Below the pieces are notes generated by a model that was given only the letters and a program-made list of their open reading frames with translations, ran no database searches and had not been told where the DNA came from. This document shows, one piece after another, positions 60,681 through 64,000 of a stretch of 64,000 bases of DNA; the stretch's first letter is position 1, and each line of letters begins with the position of its first letter. Origin of the DNA: Rhinopithecus roxellana (Eukaryota; Chordata; Mammalia; Primates; Cercopithecidae); the NCBI RefSeq assembly GCF_007565055.1, contig NC_044550.1, positions 87,048,033 to 87,112,032 of the forward strand. Direction: 5' to 3'. The translations under genes and the position numbers were made by a program.

Positions 60681-60781
60681 CATTTACCACTTCTAAAATT
60701 CATGATTTAGAACATTAGAAAGCTTATTTTTATAAGTAATACACAATGTGAATGTACTTTCTCATTTAAGTAATGGGAGCT

Positions 60782-61070
60782 GGTTGGGTGTGGTGGCTCA
60801 TACCTATAATCCCAGCACTTTGGGAGGTCGAGGTGGGTGGATCACTTGACCCCAGTAGTTCAGGACTAGCCTGGGCAACATGTAGAAACCCCAACTCTAC
60901 AAAAAATATGAAAATTAGCTGGGTGTGGTGGCATGCAGCTGTGGTCCCAGCTGCTCAGGAAGCTGAGGTAGAAGGATAGCTTGAGCCCGGAGGCAAAGCT
61001 TTCAGTGAGCCATGATTGTGCCACTACACTCCAGCCTGGGCAACAGAGCAAGACCCTGTCTCCAAAAACT
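60782..61070 (+). mobile_element. Alu element
   Basis: Sense Alu from GGTTGGGTGTGGTGGCTC to a short A-rich tail. Confidence 0.93.
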
Positions 61071-61559
61071 AAAAATAAATAACAATAGCATATGAAATGA
61101 CTCAAAATGAATTCAGAAGGTTGAACTCACCAGCATTAACAGCATACAGATAAGAATATGCTGCATAATTCTCTTCTGGATAAAAACATGTATTTTCCTT
61201 CTGTATACAAGCTGAAGTGTATAATTAGTCCATATGAACTGTAGAGTTGGAATATATGTTTCAAGAGATTCGGCTTTTGTATGCAGCAAAGTGCTACTTT
61301 ATGAAAGGAAGAGAATGATTGTACTGATATTTGATAAGTGAATAAACTGCTTACTTGTATCCTGTCTAAAAATGTGTCTGGCAGTGACCATGGAAACATG
61401 GCCTCAGGGAGTCCCCTCTGGAGGGTCAGAAATAGCAAGAGGGTAATAAAGAGGCTGTCTGGTTACTGCCAGCAGGTGTTGAGAAAAGCTTGCAGTCATC
61501 ATGGGTAAAACTCCTGAGACATCCATGAGAGTAGCTTATGGTGGGCATTGTACATCAAT

Positions 61560-62110
61560 AAGATTGGGGTTTCTGAGTTTTTACCCTAGGAGCAATGGGA
61601 AGAGGGCAGAGGCAAGACTGTACAAATGGGTGGATGGGGTACATTGAGGAAAACAGGCAGCCCTACAGGAAGGTTGGAAACATGGGAATTGATGTCATGA
61701 ATGAAATAATCTGTACAGATGTAAAGCAGGAAGGAAGAAGGGGGCTAGGACTGAGCCTTGAAGAATTCCACTAGTAATGGCCAGAGGGAGGATGCCAGGT
61801 AGGCGAGGAGTGGCCTGGGTAGCTGGGGAAAGACAGATGAATGTGAGGTAAAAGTCAGGGGAAAAGAGTCTTTTAGGAAGGAGGTAAATGGAGAAATTCT
61901 GCCAAGGGGTCGTTGTAAGGTGAGAACTGAGACCTACCCATTGAACTCAACCCAGGTGGAGGTTGCTAGTGATCAGGAACCTCTGCGAAGGATGACAGTG
62001 CAAAAGCCATGTTAGATGTTTGTTGAGACAAACTTGAGAAATATCTAAATGTTATTACAAATGATCCCATCAAGAAGTAAAAACTGACAAGATCCTGAGA
62101 AGGCAGGAGA
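61560..62110 (+). repeat. L2-like ancient LINE sequence
   Basis: ACTGAGCCTTGAAGAATTCC and AGGTGAGAACTGAGACCTAC resemble a common L2-type block, similar in kind to 640-1850. Confidence 0.4.
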
Positions 62111-62191
62111 AGGTGGATTTCAGACCTCACTGCGGGGAGGACACACTGACCCTATGTAACAAGAAGGAAGGTGTAAAGAACAGGGATGTAG

Positions 62192-62512
62192 GGGCTGGGC
62201 ATTACGGCTCACACCCATAATCTTAGCACTTTGTGAGGCTGAGGTGGGTGGCTTGCTTGATCCCAGGAGTTCGAAACTAGATGGGGACAACATAGTGAGG
62301 CCGTCTCTACCAAAAATAAATAAATTAATAGCCGGGCATGTTGACACATGCCTGTAGTTCCAGCTACTCTGAAGGCTAAGGTGGGAGATCAGTTAAGTCC
62401 TGAGGTTGAGGCTGCTGTGAGCTATGATCATGCCACTGCACCTGCAGCCTGGACAGTAGACTGAGGCATTGACACACATGCACACACATACACACGTGTC
62501 CACACACAAAAA
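62192..62512 (+). mobile_element. Alu element with CA-rich tail
   Basis: Sense Alu from GGGCTGGGCATTACGGCTC; tail replaced by an irregular CA/CACG run. Confidence 0.88.
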
Positions 62513-62545
62513 GAATATGTTGTGTATAGGTTTCAGGGAGTTACT

Positions 62546-62842
62546 ATTTTTTTTTTCTTTTTCTTTTTTTGAGACAGAGTCTTGCTCTGCTGCCCAGGCT
62601 GGAGTGCAGTGGTGTGATCACTGCAATCTTGACCTCCTGGGGTCAAGCAATCCTCCCACCACAGTCTTCCGAGTAGCTGGGACCACAGGTGTGCACCACT
62701 GTGCTTGGCTAATGTATTTTTTGTAGAGACAAGATCTTGCTATGTTACCCAGGCTGGTCTCGAACTCCTGGACTCGAGTAATCTGCCTTCCTCGGCTTCC
62801 CAAAGTGCTGGGATTACAGGCTTGAACCACTGCGCACAGCTG
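62546..62842 (-). mobile_element. Alu element
   Basis: Antisense Alu; imperfect duplication GGGAGTTACTATTTT / GGGAAGTTACTGTTTT. Faces the preceding plus-strand Alu across about 75 bp. Confidence 0.93.
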
Positions 62843-63070
62843 GGAAGTTACTGTTTTCTGGTGTGTATGTATCAGTCCAAACTCAAACATTGTGATGGAA
62901 AATACATTTCTGCTTTAGCTGGTTTAGTGTTTCTCACTTTTTTTTTTCATTATTGCCCTTTAAGGAGAAAAATTAAATTTAAATGAGTTATATTTATTAA
63001 GTAACTCAAAATCTTTAATTTTTTTTTAATTTTGTAATTTTGTGTTTTTGAGATTATGATAGGTTTTTGG

Positions 63071-63642
63071 TTTTTTTTTTTTTTTTGAGACAAGGTCTTG
63101 CTCTGTTACGCAGGCCAGAGTGCAGTGGTATGATCACAGCTCACTGCAGCCTTAAGCTCCCAGGCTCAAGCAATTCTCCCAACTCAGCTCCCACCACCCA
63201 CTTCTCCGAGTAGCTGGGACTACAAGTGTGTGCCACTATGCATGCCCAGCTAAATTTTATATTTTTTGTAGAGATTTTTTTTTTTTTTTTTAAGATGGAG
63301 TCTCGCTCTTTTGCCCAGGCTGGAATGCAGTGGTGGGATCTTGGCTCACTGCAACCTCCGCCTTCAAGTGATTCTCATGCCTCAACCGCCCCAGTAGCTA
63401 GGATTACAGGTGCACACCACCATGCTCAGCAAATTTTTGTATTTTTGTTGGAGACAAGGTTTCACCATGTGGGCCAGGCTGGTCTTGAACTTATGACCTC
63501 AAGTGATCCACCTGCCACTCCCAGCAGAGATGGAGTTTCATCATGTTGCCGGGCTAGTCTTGAACTCTCTGAGTTCAAGTGATCTGCCTGTCTTGGCCCC
63601 CCAAAGTTCTGGGATTACAGGCATGAGCCACCATGCCTGGCC
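63071..63642 (-). mobile_element. Alu interrupted by a second Alu
   Basis: Outer antisense Alu runs 63071-63274 and resumes at about 63525-63642 (AGAGATGGAGTTTCATCATG onward). The inner Alu fills the gap. Confidence 0.88.
63275..63516 (-). mobile_element. Nested 5'-truncated Alu
   Basis: Second antisense Alu, from its poly-T run to GTGATCCACCTGCCA; its own 5' end is missing. Confidence 0.85.
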
Positions 63643-63756
63643 CAGAATCTTTTAGTTTTATTCTGATGAGATAAATAATAAGTAATATAATTTTGTCAGG
63701 TTTGAACTTTGGAGAGCCACAAATCATTGTAACATCTATGATGTTTTGCCCCCTTT

Positions 63757-64000
63757 ATTATTAATTTGCTAAGGCTACCATAATAAAGTACTTCATACTG
63801 GGTGGCTTAAATAACAGAAATCTATTTTCTCACAGTTCTGGAGATGAGAAATTCAGGATAAAGGTGTCAGCAGGTTTGATTTCTCCGCCTTCTGGCTCTA
63901 TGTTCACATGACTTTTCCTTTATGCATGCACACCCTGGTATCCGTGTGTGTCCACATTTTCTTCTAAGGACACTGGTCGCATTGGATTATTGTCTACTCA
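63757..64000 (-). mobile_element. MLT1-type LTR (ERVL-MaLR), partial
   Basis: ACTGGGTGGCTTAAATAACA, TTCTCACAGTTCTGGAGATG and TAAGGACACTGGTCGCATTG, read antisense, fit an MLT1 LTR. Solo or partial; it leaves the window on the right. No coding sequence is present. Confidence 0.8.

Larger units (their letters stand above)
7600..64000 (+). other. DCLK2: DCLK2 downstream intron, 5' 56 kb
   Basis: The next coding exon should continue the second doublecortin domain after DGKQ. I saw no such sequence on the plus strand before the window ends, so the intron is longer than 56 kb. It is dominated by Alu, L1, L2, MIR and DNA-transposon sequence, listed separately. Confidence 0.85.

Overview
The window is primate nuclear DNA from inside one gene. 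The only coding sequence I can support is a single internal exon (7265-7599, plus strand) of the doublecortin-like kinase gene DCLK2. Everything else is intron: the 3' end of the upstream intron (1-7264) and the first 56 kb of the downstream intron (7600-64000). Primate origin follows from the dozens of Alu elements. One young AluY (41166-41466) carries bases I associate with Old World monkey AluYR/AluYRa copies and has a perfect 15-bp target duplication, so I lean to a cercopithecid such as a macaque, baboon or guenon rather than human. The species cannot be fixed from here.

Layout. 1-7264: upstream intron, with an old L1M piece, L2-like sequence, several minus-strand Alus and one plus-strand Alu. 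7265-7599: exon coding for the end of the linker after the first doublecortin domain and the first half of the second. 7600-15300: a GT microsatellite, an old HAL1/L1M LINE, Alus, a MER5A, a U2-like snippet and an Alu that contains a patch copied from 3 kb upstream. 15310-23200: a nearly full-length, decayed primate L1 on the minus strand, split by an Alu, itself sitting in an L2/MIR3 relic. 23210-29285: Alus, an L1M/HAL1 piece and a nearly complete Tigger1 DNA transposon (25718-28911) broken by an Alu and by a rearranged L1PA insertion. 29286-48200: Alus, L1M, MER5A, L2 and MIR between long repeat-poor stretches, the clearest being 45171-48205. 48206-51435: a second L1 (minus) and a 140-bp L1PA stub. 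51436-64000: MIRs, Alus (one split by a 335-bp retroposed insert with a 14-bp target duplication), nested Alus and the start of an MLT1-type LTR at the right edge.

I looked for an undescribed system and do not see one. There is no gene cluster, no CRISPR array and no intact retroelement reading frame. The interesting signals are scars: templated insertions, a fold-back insertion and nested retroposition. Nearly all other open frames are Alu, L1 or microsatellite translations. Repeat family names come from memory of consensus sequences and were not checked by a search.
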